This document shows positions 45,560 to 56,515 of a stretch of 64,000 nt of DNA, piece after piece. The first letter of the stretch is position 1. Each line of letters opens with the position of its first letter. Source of the DNA: Sciurus carolinensis (taxonomy: Eukaryota > Chordata > Mammalia > Rodentia > Sciuridae); the NCBI RefSeq assembly GCF_902686445.1, contig NC_062225.1, forward strand, positions 93,112,581 to 93,176,580, in the 5' to 3' direction. A program made the translations under genes and the position numbers. The notes beneath the pieces were generated by a model. It was not told where the DNA came from and did no database searches. It saw only the letters and a list, made by a program, of their open reading frames with translations.

Positions 45560-45890
45560 TTAGTTATGTGTTTTAGGTCATAAGCCTCATTTATAGTCAT
45601 TCTTAGCTGATGACTTTCTGGAAGAAACAAATAGCACACATCATCCCAATACATTACAAAGTATTTAATTTACTGAGGGTGATCGTAAAGAAAAATCACT
45701 TTATTGTACAAATACGTGTTAAAAAGATCATCTTCCGGTCACTCCCTCTAAGAGTATTAATTGGAATTTAGCTATTATAATATTACCAAAGGTGAGTTCT
45801 TTTGTTGATATATGAAATAAAATGGGTAAAAAATGTTATTAGGAAAATCCCATTTCAGAATCTGAAAATCTGCAAATGCTTTCTCTTCTC
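45560..45890. other. AT-rich candidate conserved noncoding element
   Basis: A sharply AT-rich island between GC-rich tandem repeats. Core words include GAGTATTAATTGGAATTTAG near 45752 and CTATTATAATATTACC near 45772. No repeat-family signature is present. The regulatory role is inferred from texture. Confidence 0.25.
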
Positions 45891-45958
45891 TCTGGAGGTA
45901 TTGATTCTACACGGGGGACCCTTCCTGGACATCCTGCCTCCCTCTGAGGGACCAGTGG
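45891..45958. other. Short unique stretch before minisatellite
   Basis: No feature recognised. Confidence 0.4.
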
Positions 45959-46287
45959 ACAGTGCCCTGCCCTGGGCTCCTGCCTGTCTCCCAGGGATCG
46001 GGGGGACAGTGCCCTGCCCTGGGCTCCTGCCTATCTCCCAGGGATCGGGGGGACAGTGCCCTGCCCTGGGCTCCTGCCTGTCTCCCAGGGATCGGGGGGA
46101 CAGTGCCCTGCCCTGGGCTCCTGCCTGTCTCCCAGGGATCGGGGGGACATTGCCCTGCCCTGAGTTCCTGCCTGTCTCCCAGGGATCGGGGGGACAGTGC
46201 CCTGCCCTGGGCTCCTGCCTGTCTCCCAGGGATCGGGGGGACAGTGCCCTGCCCTGGGCTCCTGCCTGTCTCCCAGGGAGCAGAGGG
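45959..46287 (+). repeat. 47-bp minisatellite, 7 copies
   Basis: Units start at 45959, 46006, 46053, 46100, 46147, 46194 and 46241. Each holds ACAGTGCCCTGCCCTGGGCT, CCTGCCTGTCTCCCAGGGA and TCGGGGGG. Units are almost identical, with the fifth (ACATTG..GAGTTC) and the last (GAGCAGAGG) diverged. Frames stay open on both strands, which produces long spurious ORFs (up to 347 codons on the minus strand). The period of 47 shifts frame from unit to unit, so no conserved peptide repeat is encoded. Confidence 0.95.
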
Positions 46288-49200
46288 ACATAGTAACCTT
46301 GCTGTGGATCTCCTGCCCACACCTTGCTGTGTCGCGGTGTGTGAGGGCCAGCTCCTGGGGCAAGGCTGGGCCAGCGTTGGGAAGGGCCTGTCCTGGGGAA
46401 ATGAGCAAGGACGCGAACTGTCCTGCAGAGCGCAGCTGACTGTGTGACCCTCCAGCCCATCCCCTCCTGCCCTGCACAGCACCATGTTCCAGCCCTGGTA
46501 ACACACGGCTTAAGTCTCTGCAGCCTCAACCCCCAGGTCCTGCAGTGGCCAAAGGCATTTAACCGCACTGTTAGGTGCAGCGGGCTGGTGTCTTCCGTGA
46601 TGGTGCTCAGGGAGGGCAGGTGCTGCTCTCTGATCCAGGGCAGGCGCTCTGTTCGCATGACAGTCCATGTCCCTGTCCCCAGAGGCTGCCCACTGAGGCT
46701 GAGTTCTGGGCCTCTAGAGGAGCACACATAAGCCGGGACCACTGCCGGGAACTGGAGCTTTCTGCTTGACGAGGAAGAATAAGCCCTTGCCACCTGACTG
46801 CCTCCTAGCAGACGTGCCAGGAGGGGGCCTGTCCTGCCGAGTTCTGAGCGAGGCCCGCAGTGTGCGCTCGTGAGCCCTCCCCACGAGCCCCTCCCCACGA
46901 GCCCCTCCCCACCCAGCCCCTCCTGGAGCTCAACAAAGGGACAAGCTCCATCCGCCAGACCATGCCCAGCCTCACCTGCCCCCGGAGGGCTCCCAGTGAC
47001 CCTGGGACTTCCACAGGCAGTGAGGGAGGGGACTGGGTCCCTGCCCCCTCGGGAGGCCAGCTGCCCCCCAGAGGAGCAGGAGGGCTGCCTGCTGAGGTCT
47101 TTGTGAAGAACCCTCAGGCACCTGGGGGGGCGGGCAGCTTTGGAGGCCTCCTGCCCCCGAGCACCCTAGTTTCCCAACCTTAAAGCCAAACAGGCTGCCA
47201 GGCAAACTGGGGATTTCCATTTCACCTGCAAATGCCACCCTTTAATTTTTATGACCATCCTGAAAAGGGAGTTGAAGATTTACTGAGGAGTCTGCACGGA
47301 GACCGCCTGTGGGAACCAGGGCAGGGCAGTGGAGAAGCGTTGCAGGTGGGACGTTCTGCTGGGTGCAGGGGGAGAGGCCAGCCCCAGCATGGGCTGCTGT
47401 CACACAGTGTCTGCCCTGCGGCGTGGGGGTGGCGTGGCGAGGCCGGCGCTCTACAGAGGCGACACTGTGCTTGCCAACTGCAGGCGCCATCTCTGCATCT
47501 TGTAGTGTCCCTGGTCTGGGTTGGCTGCGTCATCGCCCAGAGCCACAGACCTGCTCTGGACCAACATGCCAGTGGCACCTGGTTTGGCCAGCATTGGGGC
47601 TGGACCCCTGTAGCCCAGGGAGCGTGTCCGGCGCCAGGCCTCTGAGCTGGCTCAGGCCCCGCCTGCGGGCTGGGGCAGCATCTCCCGGGCAGGCTGTCAG
47701 GGTGACATGCGAAGGGCGTGCCTGGCACAGTCAGTGCGAGACAGCGTCGCCTGCCCTTGGACTACGTGATCAGGTGGTAGAGGGTCCCAGGCGTGGGCTT
47801 GCAGTGTTCTTAACCCCACAGTGCTTTCTCATACTGAGCCCGAAAATCCACCAGGAAAAATTCAGGGAGGTGAATTTCTGACTTTCCCCGGTTGCAAACG
47901 TGTAGGGGCTGGAGGTGCCCTTGGTGTGTGCCGAGGGGTCTCTGCCCACTGCACCCTTCTCGAGCCTGGGCACCCTGTGATTCTGCCCTCCGTGGGCAGC
48001 ACAGGCCTGCGTGTCCCGCTGGGCAGACTGCAGTGGCAGGTGTTTTGCTGGCTCCTCTCTGTCGGACGGGATGGGTGAGCCTCCGCCCCCTGCCATGGGG
48101 AGCTGTGGCCAGGCAGCACCATCCACTGGCCTCTAGGTCTGCTTTGTGTCCTCTCTGCAACTGCCTCTATTCTGGACACAGCATTTCACCCCTGATCTCA
48201 CAGGGGACTCCTGGTGGCTGCCTCTCGCAGTCCATTCCGAGTCTTGCAGTGAGGTCATGCTTGGAACGGAGCCACCTTAGGCCACTTCAGGCCTCTCTCC
48301 AGCATGCCTCCACCTGGCCCTCACCCTCTCTGCCTCACGTGGGGCTTGTGCATGACTGTCTTGCCTCAGTTCCTGGCTCACTGTGGCTCCATCCCGAGCT
48401 CTTGTCCAGAGTGGTGCCTCTGAAGACCCCATCATTCCTCAAGTCGATGTCCCGAGAGAGCAGCTGGGTTTACTGCCCTCACTCCCAGCACACTGGGCTC
48501 TGGTTAGACCACCTGGGTGGCAGGAGCCTGACTGGTTGGGGTCACTTCCCTCCTTCCCCCTGCTTCCTGTTTTACGTGTCTGGAAAATGTGTCTTCCTAC
48601 CAGACACAGCGCCTAGAGCTGTAGTGGGGGCCGGGAGGCTGCTGTCCACTGCTCCAGCCCCACCTGTGAGGTGGCCTTGCTCACGCTGGACAGTGCCCTG
48701 AGCCTGCCGCACCTGTGGTCAGTGCAGGAGGAGGAGTGGGCTGTGGTTTCCTCCTCAGCCTTGTTACCACGTGGCTGCCATGTCCGTCGCATGCTGCTGG
48801 AGCTGAGGGCTATGACTGAAATACTGGCCGGGTGGCCGTCACCTGCACAGCCTCACCAGAGGAGTGGTCCATTCCTGGGTTCCAACTCTTTGCTGCACAG
48901 GTGGTGAACGATCTCCGGGAGCAGGAGGGCTCGTGTTGCCACAGGCTGAGTTTCATCACTGAGCATCAGCCTGCTCGGGGAGAGGGCCGGCCGGGACATA
49001 CAGGTAGGGAAGGACCTCGTTCAGGGCGTTCCTTACCCTCACGAGTGCTACCCCGGTGTCAAATGACGCTGTGTCCATCTCCAGTCTCAGGGCTGCAGTG
49101 AGTCATGGGAAGCCACCGTTAAACGCAGGCTTGGCTACTGTGGACTCAAATTCTGGGAAGAAAAGGGAGAAGGAGAAAAGGAAAGTGAAAGGGAAACGCA

Positions 49201-49673
49201 CTGGACACAGGAGGGAAGAGTGGCCAACAGGAAGAACAAGGACGTGGAGGAGCCGCCAGAGATGCTGGGGCAGCAGGTCGCCTGGGGGCAGCTCAGCCTC
49301 ATACACGGGGGCAGGGGAAGCTGGCCTCCTCCAACTGCCCCACCACTTTGATCCAGGCAGACTCAGAACAGAAGGGGAAACTGTCCTTTGCAGGGGCACC
49401 CCCACCTCGCAAAACCACCACCCACAGTGGGGAAGACAAGAGGCCCAGGGCACTTGTCCTGACCACCCGCCACAGAGAAGTGAAGGAGACCTGGTCGTAG
49501 AGGAGGTGGCTATTCCAACACTGTAGCAGAGACTGAGCTGGCCAGGTCAGGAAAGGGCCGTTTGGGTCACAGTGTTAGGAGGGTCAGTCCAGGAGGTTCT
49601 GGCCATGGCAGCACATCATGGCAGCGACGTGTGGAAACAGGCTGCCCACCTCGGGGCTGAGAAGGAAGGAGGG
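46288..49673. other. Unassigned GC-rich sequence
   Basis: No gene or known repeat recognised. Includes a short triplication of CCCCTCCCCACGAG at 46877-46912 and a donor-like ACAG|GTAGGG near 49003 with no matching acceptor. An A/G-rich stretch lies at 49155-49210. Confidence 0.4.
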
Positions 49674-49789
49674 TCCACTCTTCCTTCAGGGCATGCCCAG
49701 CCTCCACTCTTCCTACAGGGCATGCCCAGCCTCCACTCTTCCTTCAGGGCGTGCCCAGCCTCCACTCTTCCTTCAGGGCGTGCCCAGCC
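49674..49789 (+). repeat. 29-bp tandem repeat, 4 copies
   Basis: Four units begin TCCACTCTTCCTTCAGGGC and end with TGCCCAGCC, at 49674, 49703, 49732 and 49761. They differ by at most two bases. Confidence 0.95.
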
Positions 49790-50749
49790 ACCTGGAGGCC
49801 TCCCACTGGCCTCCTCTTACAGGTGCTCCCCTCCCCACAGCCCCGCGCTGGGACCAGGCTCGCCGGGTGGGCCCGGGACAGTGAAGGCCCCCAACAGAGC
49901 AAGGAGCAACTCCTGAGTTTCCAGGTTTGCGCTCACCACTCGTGCCCGCAGGACAACTCCCCAAGCCTGGCAGGAGGCCTGAGGGAGAGGACTGGGGCTT
50001 ACCCTTAAGGCCAATGAGCAGTGAATCCAAGCCAGAGTGTTTGTGGAGGCCAAGTACACGGGAACGGAGGAAGCTAAGAGGCAGCAGGGCTGGGGGAAGA
50101 GGAGGCAGGAGGACAGGTCAGAGCCCAGCCACAAGTCCTCCCATCCGCTGCCTGTGGGCCAGGGGAGGCCATCGGCCGAGCTGAAGCCACCGGTCACAAG
50201 CAGATAGGGCCTTGGGACCAGGGGACAGGGCTCTTGGAGGCCAGAAGAAAGCCAAGGAATTGGCTCCCGACAGGGCCAGAGCTGCCTCGGGCCTTGCCTT
50301 GGAGGAGGGAGGCCCTTCTCAGATCCCCTGCGTCTGGGGCGTGTCTCTGGCTGATCTGCGCCCTCCTGGCTGGGAGTGAGGCACGGATGCCCAGCGCCCT
50401 TCCTTCAGGGTCAGAGCTGTGCCTCTGGCTGCCTGGTTCTTGCCAGGGGACTTGGGGTGTGTGCCCGCCCAGGGCGCTCTGCTCTCCCTGCCTGTGCCGT
50501 CTGCGCGTCGGCCCTGCCCCCTGCCTCACCGGCCGGGAGCACACAGAGCCCAGGCCCTTCTCTCCACTGTGGCCCTTGGCACCTGAGCTCCGATGCCTGC
50601 GTCCCATCCTCCTCTTTGATTCGGGGACCTGTTTAGACACCTCCCTGGCTACTGAACTTGGCTCTCAGTTTGAGACTTGATTCCATGTATTTGTTGAATA
50701 AATATTGAATGAACCGAGGCCTTTGATCTTCCTGCCACTGACAGCTCTT
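49790..50749. other. Unassigned sequence
   Basis: Mostly GC-rich. At 50680-50720, ATGTATTTGTTGAATAAATA followed by TTGAATGAAC resembles the end of an ancient L2/MIR-class repeat. No gene recognised. Confidence 0.4.
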
Positions 50750-52330
50750 GGCGCGAGTCTCCTGTAGCCTTGATCTTAGAAGCCTCGCTGGCGCGGAGGA
50801 GTGCGGGGCTGTGGTTTCTCGCCTGCAGAACCCGAGCCTGGGGGCAGAGTCACCTTCCTCTCTGCAAGGCCTCAGCAGCCCTCGGCGTGGCTTTCGCCCG
50901 CGAGAACCCCACAGACCGCCGTTCGGAGCTTTGTTCCCCGTCCAGGGGGCGGCTTGCCTCCGCCTGGCATGCAGCAGGACCGCTCGGCAGCGGGGGCCGG
51001 CCTTGGTCGCCATGGAGATGTGCATGCTGACAGTGGCCGTCCCCGAGGACGAGGACGAGGACGCTTCCCGGGGCTGCTTTCCTTTTCTCTTTCAAGGCCC
51101 CTCTTTTCAAACCGACCTTCAAAACCCAACGCGTGGGAAGCATCTCGGGAGCCCCGGGACGCCTCTGCCTCAGCGGGGCCGCGTGGCAGCCCCTGGTGTG
51201 GGCACGCCGCAGGCACCTGACGGGTTTCCCGGCTGCCCGCCCCGAGGGTAGATCACCCCCTTCAGCCCAGTCAGGCCTAAAGGCAAACCTGAAGCCCTGG
51301 CGCCAAGGGTCTGCGGTCCGTGGCTGCAGCGCAGAAACGGCAGCTGCACTTCTTTAGTGTGGCCACGCACTGCACACCAGGCTCTGGGAAGCGCGGAGGA
51401 CGCCAGCGTGGGGCCCGCGTGCCTCGCCTCACAGCCCACCTTGAGCCTCCCTCATTGCCTGTCACGCGGTGACGGGACCGGCAGGGTCCGTTCTGGATGG
51501 GCCGGCGTCACGGGCTCCCCCGCTGTGAACCACAGGCTTCCTCTGCATCCCCAGCTCGGGAGGTGGCGGCCTGACCTGGTCTGTTCTGGACAGTCCAGTG
51601 GCTCTGCTGGATGGCTTGCCTTCCTGAGGTTTGCTTTTCCCGTCCATGGAGGGAGCACGTGGGCCAAGTGCCTCCTAGGACCCCAGGTGTCCTCCAGGAC
51701 GAATGCAGGCCAGGATGGAGGCGCAGACCCGAGAGCTGGGCAGACGTGGCTGTGGACTCGGGCAGCGTGGCAGGTCGTTCAGGAACAACACAGAGAGCAG
51801 CTGTGTGCAGCGGCGCGCACCAGCAGGACTGCGGATCACCCAGGCGCCCTGCCATCTCCGCGGGAGAGGAGTTTGAGTGCGGTCGCGGGGCAGTTCTGGG
51901 GCTGCTCTGGTGGGTGTTGGGGTCACTGCTAAAGAGGAGCCGCCGCCCTGGCTCCGCCCTCACCGCCGCTGGTCTGCACAAGCACGCACGGAGGTGGCTC
52001 CCCATCTCCAGAGCGGCAGCTTCCGGCCCCTTGTGCACCCACGGCCCCAGGGACACGTGGTGTGCAGGTGCCCGCGCTCACCCTCCCACACGCCTCTCGC
52101 CTCCCCAGGCCGCTCAGAACATGCGCACAGCACAACACCGAGCGAGGCGCCGGCCCACTGAGCCGACCAGGGACGGTGACAAGCACAGTGCCCGTCAGGA
52201 GCCCCAGACTCGGGACGATGGTGGCCCGCGTGTCTTCCCTCCTGCGGTCTCCACGGAAGAGCGGTGCCCACAGAGGCTGCTCAGCCGCGTTGCTCCCTGG
52301 CTTCCACTATGACCATGGCTGCGGCGGTGA
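50750..52330. promoter_or_regulatory. CpG-rich region, possible CpG island(s)
   Basis: CpG is frequent throughout, densest around 50885-51085 (CGCCCGCGAG, CCGCTCGGCAGCGG, ACGAGGACGAGGACGAGGACG) and 51960-52270. Splice-like signals flank 52109-52326 (pyrimidine-rich CCTCCCCAG before, GCGGCG|GTGAGT after), with one frame open through the donor. No protein is recognised, and no promoter element such as a TATA box is clear. A GGTCGCCATGGAGATG word at 51005 vaguely resembles an RFX X-box. The regulatory role is inferred from composition. Confidence 0.3.
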
Positions 52331-52764
52331 GTGTGGAGATGAGCGCTTTTCCACTTTAGCTCCTGTGGGGTCAGGATGGGCGCTTGGAAGTGGCGGGCTG
52401 ACGAGGAACTCAGTCTGAAGACTGGGTGTGCGTGACACCTTGCCCTTCCGAGAGGGCTACTCACGTCCACTTCCACCAGCCCAGGTAAGCCTTAGCTGGC
52501 TCCCGCGCTTTGTTAGCGACAGTTGGCGTTTAGGGTGGGAGCGGGACGTCCTTGTGGATCTGAGCCGCACTCCCTGGGTTTCCATTTTGAATACTAACAT
52601 AGGCAGTTAGGGCTCGCTTCTTCAGACTACGGGTTCTGCTGCCTTCCCACGTTCTCGCTTGTTGTCTGAGATGTCCTTCTAGTTGTGTGTGTAGTCGTAC
52701 GTTTCTGAGTAGCTTGGAGTGCTAGCCGTGCTTTATTTCTCTAACTGAAGGGAAACTTAGATTT
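52331..52764. other. Unassigned sequence
   Basis: Nothing recognised. Confidence 0.4.
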
Positions 52765-53010
52765 TTTTTTTGGAAATTTTCTTCTCCTTTTCCCTTTCCT
52801 CCTCATCCTTCTCTTTCCTCCTCCTCCTCCTCCTCCTCCTCCTCCTTCTTCTTCTTCTTCTCCTCTCCCTCCTCCTCCCTCTCCCTCCTCTTCATCCTCG
52901 TCTTCCTCTGCTTGTTCTCTCTCCCCCCCCCCCCCTTCCTCCCCTGCCTCTCTCCCCCTCCCCCTTTCTCCCCTCCCCTCCCCTCCCTCTCCCCCTCTCC
53001 TCATCCCTCT
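52765..53010 (+). repeat. Polypyrimidine tract (CTC/CTT/CCT, C run)
   Basis: About 245 bp nearly free of purines on the plus strand. It includes tandem CCT and CTT triplets (52818-52860) and a C run at about 52923-52936. Its complement is pure purine, so it can form triplex (H-DNA) or slippage-prone structures. It sits 160 bp upstream of the large VNTR. Confidence 0.95.
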
Positions 53011-53165
53011 CCTGTGAGGTTGAAGACTCTCTCGAGCTTTGTGGCATTGAGGTAGCCCATACGACAGGCCTCTTTGTTGTGGACTCTGCCCTCTGCGAAA
53101 TCATAAAGGCCCTCTGTTTGCACTTGTTGTCTTGGACTTGTGGCCTGGTTTCCAGGGCCTGCAGC
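53011..53165. other. Unique spacer between polypyrimidine tract and VNTR
   Basis: No feature recognised. The sequence leads directly into the first VNTR unit at about 53166. Confidence 0.4.
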
Positions 53166-56100
53166 ACTGGGGACGTGCATGTGTGCACCCCCTAAGTGAG
53201 ACTCACAGGCCCCCTTCTAGAAGACGCTCCCTCAGTGACGTGGCCACGGCAGATGGAGGACGTGTCTGTGTGCACCCCCTAGGTGAGACTCACAGGCCCC
53301 TTCTAGAAGAAGCTCCCTCAGTGACGTGGCCACGGCAGATGGAGGACATGTCTGTGTGCACCCCCTAGGTGAGACTCACAGGGCCCCCTTCTAGAAGAAG
53401 CTCCCTCAGTGACGTGGCCACGGCAGATGGAGGACATGTCTGTGTGCACCCCCTAGGTGAGACTCACAGGCCCCTTCTAGAAGAAGCTCCCTCAGTGACG
53501 TGGCCACGGCAGATGGAGGACGTGCATGTGTGCACCCCCTAGGTGAGACTCACAGGGCCCCCTTCTAGAAGAAGCTCCCTCAGTGACGTGGCCACGGCAG
53601 ATGGAGGACATGTCTGTGTGCACCCCCTAGGTGAGACTCACAGGCCCCTTCTAGAAGAAGCTCCCTCAGTGATTTGTCCACGGCAGATGGAGGACGTGCA
53701 TGTGTGCACCCCCTAGGTGAGACTCACAGGCCCCTTCTAGAAGAAGCTCCCTCAGTGATTTGTCCACGGCAGATGGAGGACGTGCATGTGTGCACCCCCT
53801 AGGTGAGACTCACAGGCCCCTTCTAGAAGAAGCTCCCTCAGTGACGTGGCCACGGCAGATGGAGGACGTGCATGTGTGCACCCCCTAGGTGAGACTCACA
53901 GGCCCCTTCTAGAAGAAGCTCCCTCAGTGATGTGGCCACGGCAGATGGAGGACGTGCCTGTGTGCACCCCCTAGGTGAGACTCACAGGCCCCCTTCTAGA
54001 AGAAGCTCCGTCAGTGACGTGGCCACAGAGATGGAGGACGTGTGTGTGTGCACCCCCTAGGTGAGACTCACAGGCCCCCTTCTAGAAGAAGCTCCCTCAG
54101 TGACGTGGCCACAGAGATGGAGGACGTGCATGTGTGCACCCCCTAGGTGAGACTCACAGGACCCCTTCTAGAAGAAGCTCCGTCAGTGACGTGGCCACAG
54201 AGATGGAGGACGTGCATGTGTGCACCCCCTAGGTGAGACTCACAGGGCCCCTTCTAGAAGACGCTCCGTCAGTGACGTGGCCATGGCAGATGGAGGACAT
54301 GTCTGTGTGCACACCCTAGGTGAGACTCACAGGCCCCTTCTAGAAGAAGCTCCCTCAGTGACGTGGCCACGGCAGATGGAGGACGTGCATGTGTGCACCC
54401 CCTAGGTGAGACTCACAGGCCCCCTTCTAGAAGACGCTCCCTCAGTGACGTGGCCACAGAGATGGAGGACGTGCATGTGTGCACCCCCTAGGTGAGACTC
54501 ACAGGGCCCCTTCTAGAAGACGCTCCCTCAGTGACGTGGCCACAGAGATGGAGGACGTGCATGTGTGCACCCCCTAGGTGAGACTCACAGGGCCCCTTCT
54601 AGAAGACGCTCCCTCAGTGACGTGGCCACAGAGATGGAGGACGTGCATGTGTGCACCCCCGAGGTGAGACTCACAGGCCCCCTTCTAGAAGAAGCTCCGT
54701 CAGTGATGTGGCCACGGCAGATGGAGGACGTGCATGTGTGCATCCCCTAGGTGAGACTCACAGGCCCCCTTCTAGAAGAAGCTCCGTCAGTGACGTGGCC
54801 ACAGAGATGGAGGACGTGTGTGTGTGCACCCCCTAGGTGAGACTCACAGGCCCCCTTCTAGAAGAAGCTCCGTCAGTGATGTGGCCACGGCAGATGGAGG
54901 ACATGTCTGTGTGCACCCCCTAGGTGAGACTCACAGGCCCCCTTCTAAAAGAAACTCCGTCAGTGATGTGGCCACGGCAGATGGAGGACGTGCATGTGTG
55001 CACCCCCTAGGTGAGACTCACAGGCCCCCTTCTAGAAGAAGCTCCGTCAGTGACGTGGCCACAGAGATGGAGGACGTGTGTGTGTGCACCCCCTAGGTGA
55101 GACTCACAGGCCCCCTTCTAGAAGAAGCTCCCTCAGTGACGTGGCCACAGAGATGGAGGACGTGCATGTGTGCACCCCCTAGGTGAGACTCACAGGCCCC
55201 CTTCTAGAAGAAGCTCCCTCAGTGACGTGGCCACGGCAGATGGAGGACGTGCATGTGTGCACCCCCTAGGTGAGACTCACAGGTCCCCTTCTAGAAGACG
55301 CTCCCTCAGTGACGTGGCCACGGTAGATGGAGGACGTGCATGTGTGCACCCCCTAGGTGAGACTCACAGGTCCCCTTCTAGAAGACGCTCCCTCAGTGAC
55401 GTGGCCACAGAGATGGAGGACGTGCATGTGTGCGCCCCCTAGGTGAGACTCACAGGGCCCCTTCTAGAAGACGCTCCCTCAGTGACGTGGCCACAGAGAT
55501 GGAGGACGTGCATGTGTGCACCCCCGAGGTGAGACTCACAGGGCCCCTTCTAGAAGACGCTCCGTCAGTGACGTGGCCATGGCAGATGGAGGACATGTCT
55601 GTGTGCACCCCCTAGGTGAGACTCACAGGGCCCCTTCTAGAAGATGCTCCGTCAGTGACGTGGCCACGGCAGATGGAGGACGTGTCTGTGTGCACCCCCT
55701 AAGTGAGACTCACAGGCCCCCTTCTAGAAGACGCTCCCTCAGTGACGTGGCCACGGCAGATGGAGGACGTGTCTGTGTGCACCCCCTAGGTGAGACTCAC
55801 AGGCCCCCTTCTAGAAGAAGCTCCTTCAGTGACGTGACCACGGCAGATGGAGGACGTGCATGTGTGCACCCCCTAGGTGAGACTCACAGGCCCCCTTCTA
55901 GAAGAAGCTCCCTCAGTGACGTGGCCACAGAGATGGAGGACGTGCATGTGTGCACCCCCTAGGTGAGACTCACAGGCCCCCTTCTAGAAGACGCTCCCTC
56001 AGTGACGTGGCCACGGCAGATGGAGGATGTGTCTGTGTGCACCCCCTAGGTGAGACTCACAGGCCCCCTTCTAGAAGATGCTCCGTCAGTGACGTGGCCA

Positions 56101-56515
56101 CGGCAGATGGAGGACATGTCTGTGTACACCCCCTAGGTGAGACTCACAGGCCCCCTTCTAGAAGACGCTCCCTCAGTGACGTGGCCACGGCAGATGGAGG
56201 ACGTGTCTGTGTGCACCCCCTAGGTGAGACTCACAGGCCCCCTTCTAGAAGAAGCTCCTTCAGTGACGTGACCACGGCAGATGGAGGACGTGCATGTGTG
56301 CACCCCCTAGGTGAGACTCACAGGGCCCCTTCTAGAAGAAGCTCCCTCAGTGACGTGGCCACGGCAGATGGAGGACGTGTCTGTGTGCACCCCCTAGGTG
56401 AGACTCACAGGTCCCCTTCTAGAAGATGCTCCGTCAGTGATTTGTCCACGGCAGATGGAGGACATGTCTGTGTTCACCGTCTGAGTGGGACTCACAGGGC
56501 CCCCTTCAGGGACGT
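53166..56515 (+). repeat. 3.3-kb VNTR of about 39 units of 85-88 bp
   Basis: Each unit contains, in order, a TGTGCACCCCCTAGGTGAGA block, CTCACAGG, CCCCCTTCTAGAAGAAGCTC (or GACGCTC), CCTCAGTGACGTGGCCAC, and GGCAGATGGAGGACGTGC (or the one-base-shorter AGAGATGGAGG). I counted 38 units with GAGACTCACAGG plus one diverged end unit (GGGACTCACAGG at about 56487). Variants are distributed in blocks (GAAGAAG versus GAAGACG; CGGCAG versus CAGAG; GACGTG versus GATTTG), which shows repeated block duplication. The 87-bp versions keep a 29-residue peptide frame open (longest run 55950-56543). Single-base unit differences break it elsewhere, so coding is unlikely. Most units carry several CpGs. Confidence 0.97.

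Noticed and set aside
45855..46898. Minus-strand open frame of 347 codons
   Set aside because: Driven by the 47-bp minisatellite, whose period shifts frame each unit. The non-repeat part has no recognisable domain.
50748..51251. 167-codon open frame in the CpG-rich region
   Set aside because: Composition alone keeps frames open here on both strands. No domain, signal peptide or conserved motif is visible.
53166..56515. CRISPR array
   Set aside because: Units are long, nearly identical direct repeats without distinct spacers, and the genome is mammalian.
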